Assembly: GCA_030428695.1 (NCBI GenBank)
Contig: JAUIEM010000449.1
Span: 1-7,287, forward strand
DNA length: 7,287 nt
Origin: a bacterium
GTDB lineage: Bacteria; Planctomycetota; J058; JAJDCP01
Direction: 5' to 3'
Shown here in pieces: positions 5,427 through 7,287 of the stretch. Numbering within the stretch: position 1 is the first letter of the stretch; each line of letters opens with the position of its first letter. The notes beneath the pieces were generated by a model, which saw only the letters and a program-made list of their open reading frames with translations, ran no database searches and was not told the origin of the DNA. Position numbers and translations under genes: made by a program.

Positions 5427-7287
5427 TTGGTCCCACCGTCGCACACGGAGGCCCGCGTACGCCGGGGCGGCTGGTGGCAGCGCGGGGCGCTGCTCGCGCT
5501 GCTCGTGTGCCTGTCGTGGGCGCCCTGTGCAGCCCAGGGCCCCGAAGCGGACGCGGCCCCCGGGCTGGAGGAGCGCACCGGGCGCTTCCGCGAGCAGCTC
5601 GACGACCCGGAGGTCGATCCTCTCTCCCTGTATCTCGCCGGTACCGCGCTGTTCGAGGCCGACGCCCTCGCCAGCGAGCTCTTCCTCCGCGAGCTCTTCC
5701 CGGCTCTCGGACCGCAGCGCCAGGCGTTGCTCGCCGGGCTGTTCGGCCGCTACGGGGCGGAGTTCGAGACCCTGCTGACGCTGATCCGCGCGCGGATCGC
5801 CGCGCCGGAGGGTCTGTACCACCACTTCGACGCCGCCGCCCGGCTGCTCGCGCGCTCCCAGGCTGACGACTGGGCGTGGAGCCAGGAGATGCTCAGCACC
5901 TACGCCGCGGGCGGAGAGCCGTCCGTCGAGGAGCGGGTCGCGGCGGTGCTGGTCGGCTCCCTCGGCGGCGAGGCGGCGGCCCACCTGGTCCAGCACTGTC
6001 TCGATGAGGACAGCAAGGACGTCCTGCGCGACGTGCTCCTGAAGGTCCCGGGGCGCGTCCTCAGCGACGCGGATTGCGCCAGGCTCGGGGAGCTGTGCAC
6101 CAGCAGCGACACCAGCGACGCGCTGCTCGGCGCGGTCGCCCAGGCCCTCGCGCGCTGCGGGAAGCGCGGGATCGTGCCGCTGCGCACGGCGTACGGCGTG
6201 ATCGCTGCCCGGAACACCCCGGCGACGCCCGCGCGCCGTGCGCTCGTTCACGACGCCCTGGTCGCGGCCAACGACGGCCGCGACTACGGCTGGGATGCGG
6301 AAGCCTGGCGTCCGCGCCCGGAGCCGCGCCCCGCGGCGCCGCCCCGCGCGTCGGTGACCGTGGTCGACGAGCCGCCGTCGAGCGGTGAGACCGCCGCGGG
6401 GCTCAGCCTGTTCATGGCCTGCGGCGCGCTCTTCGCGGCCTTGCGCCGGCGACTCCTCGCGGCGCTGGGCTGCCACGGGGGCGCGCTGATCGCGTTGATC
6501 GTCGCCCTCGGGCAGGCGCTCGACGCCGGGTCGGACACCGGCCTGACCTGGGTGCTCGCGGCGGGAGCCGCCGCCGTGCAGGTCACCAGCCTGTTGCGGC
6601 TGCGGCGCATCCGGCCGCGGGACGAGATCGTCGCGACGGTCGCCCAGGCCGCGCCGCCGGCGCAGCCCGCTGCGGAGAAGAACGTCACCGACGTGTTGCA
6701 GCACGTCGCCGGGCTCGCGCGCAAGACCGGTCGCTTCGCGGCGGTCGGGGCCCGCAGCTCGACCCGCACCCTGACGCGGCCGACCCGCGACCGCCGCCAG
6801 GCGCCGCGCTTCCTGGTCGACAAGAGGCTGTGGTTCCGCGACTACACCCCCGGCAGCGAGGAGGAGACCGATGTCGAGGAGGGCGTCACCCGCAACCTCT
6901 CGCGCCAGGGGATCCTGTTCGTCGCGCCACGGGCCCTGGCGGAGGACTGCGTGCTCAAGGTGGTGATCGAGGAGTGGAAGGGCGTCGTCTTCAAGGCCGT
7001 CGTGCGTGTCCAGCGCTGTATCGCGCTCGACGGTGGCCGCTGGGAGATCGGGGCCCGCATCACGGAAGCCGACGGCCCGAGCCAGGCGCTGCTGCAGTCC
7101 CTCGCCGAGGAGGCGATCGCGCGCCCGGACGGCACCGGCGGCCTCGCTCCCGCCTGGACCGGCAAGCTCCTCGGCGCCGCGACCCCGGCGGAGGACGCGA
7201 CGGCGCCGGTGAAGCTCGCGCCGCTGGAGCCGGTGGCGGACGACGCGACGGCGCCGGTGAAGCTCGAGCCGCTGGAGCCGGTGGCGG
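5427..7287 (+). CDS. Signal peptide-HEAT-like-3TM-PilZ protein, partial (putative transmembrane c-di-GMP receptor)
   Basis: 620 codons are visible with no stop before the window edge. TTG 5427 is chosen from AGGAGG and the signal peptide. Residues 1-20 are basic and 21-37 hydrophobic (ALLALLVCLSWAPCAAQ), giving export. Residues about 50-300 are Leu/Ala-rich helices resembling HEAT/ARM repeats. After a proline-rich linker come three membrane helices (about 323-339, 343-365, 372-390), with arginine clusters placing the C-terminus in the cytoplasm. A PilZ domain spans about 456-546. It has RQAPR (R457, R461) and, 28 residues on, NLSRQG (N490, S492, G495), matching RxxxR and (D/N)xSxxG for c-di-GMP binding. 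The tail has tandem 16-residue repeats (TAPVKL.PLEPVAD). As the fourth gene of a minor-pilin operon it may sense or relay c-di-GMP to pilus assembly; that link is inference. The PilZ call is secure from motifs; the N-terminal fold is less so. Confidence 0.85.
   Translation, partial: MVPPSHTEARVRRGGWWQRGALLALLVCLSWAPCAAQGPEADAAPGLEERTGRFREQLDDPEVDPLSLYLAGTALFEADALASELFLRELFPALGPQRQALLAGLFGRYGAEFETLLTLIRARIAAPEGLYHHFDAAARLLARSQADDWAWSQEMLSTYAAGGEPSVEERVAAVLVGSLGGEAAAHLVQHCLDEDSKDVLRDVLLKVPGRVLSDADCARLGELCTSSDTSDALLGAVAQALARCGKRGIVPLRTAYGVIAARNTPATPARRALVHDALVAANDGRDYGWDAEAWRPRPEPRPAAPPRASVTVVDEPPSSGETAAGLSLFMACGALFAALRRRLLAALGCHGGALIALIVALGQALDAGSDTGLTWVLAAGAAAVQVTSLLRLRRIRPRDEIVATVAQAAPPAQPAAEKNVTDVLQHVAGLARKTGRFAAVGARSSTRTLTRPTRDRRQAPRFLVDKRLWFRDYTPGSEEETDVEEGVTRNLSRQGILFVAPRALAEDCVLKVVIEEWKGVVFKAVVRVQRCIALDGGRWEIGARITEADGPSQALLQSLAEEAIARPDGTGGLAPAWTGKLLGAATPAEDATAPVKLAPLEPVADDATAPVKLEPLEPVA
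7194..7287 (+). repeat. 48-bp in-frame tandem repeat encoding an acidic/proline tail
   Basis: Two copies of a 48-bp unit (7194-7241 and 7242-7287, the second cut at 46 bases by the window edge) differ at a single base (C7219 versus A7267), changing Ala to Glu. Each encodes 16 residues, DATAPVKL(A/E)PLEPVA plus D in the complete first copy. Near-identity suggests recent expansion; more copies may follow. Confidence 0.85.

Noticed and set aside
5292..6704. 470-codon minus-strand open frame opposite the PilZ gene
   Set aside because: It is antisense to a gene with signal peptide, membrane helices and PilZ motifs; its own product shows no domain.

Overview
The window is very GC-rich DNA with strong third-position G/C bias. 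It comes from a Gram-negative-type bacterium with type IV pili and c-di-GMP signalling. A myxobacterial/deltaproteobacterial, planctomycete-like or related uncultured lineage would fit, but the sequence alone does not settle this.

Layout: two divergent transcription units leave a 264-bp gap (2365-2628). On the minus strand, a 665-codon helical-repeat protein (2364-367) overlaps by ATGA with a second gene (370 to beyond base 1). The two proteins share one related alpha/beta domain. On the plus strand, a candidate sigma-54 (-24/-12) promoter at 2515-2530 precedes a minor-pilin operon: a PilV-like prepilin (2629-3090), a PilW-like prepilin (3087-3704, GTGA overlap), a 280-bp non-coding spacer, and a PilX-like prepilin with a beta-rich exported domain (3985 to about 5326, probably with a one-base indel near its end). 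Last comes a large gene (5427 to beyond 7287). It encodes an N-terminal signal peptide, an exported helical-repeat domain, three membrane helices, a cytosolic PilZ domain with both c-di-GMP motifs intact, and a tandem 16-residue repeat tail running off the window.

The three prepilins probably form a minor-pilin priming or tip complex. The first two each carry a canonical 12-residue EF-hand-like calcium loop. The HEAT-3TM-PilZ protein would join an extracytoplasmic helical domain to a cytosolic c-di-GMP receptor in the same operon, which suggests (by inference) second-messenger control of this pilus or coupling to it.

The least expected feature is the spacer between the second and third pilin genes. 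A perfect 12-bp inverted repeat (3703-3714 / 3876-3887), starting inside the preceding stop codon, encloses collinear 8-bp and 5-bp stems and several local hairpins. A further perfect 7-bp hairpin follows. Its base composition does not look coding. This is a good candidate for an undescribed structured RNA element in a pilin operon.
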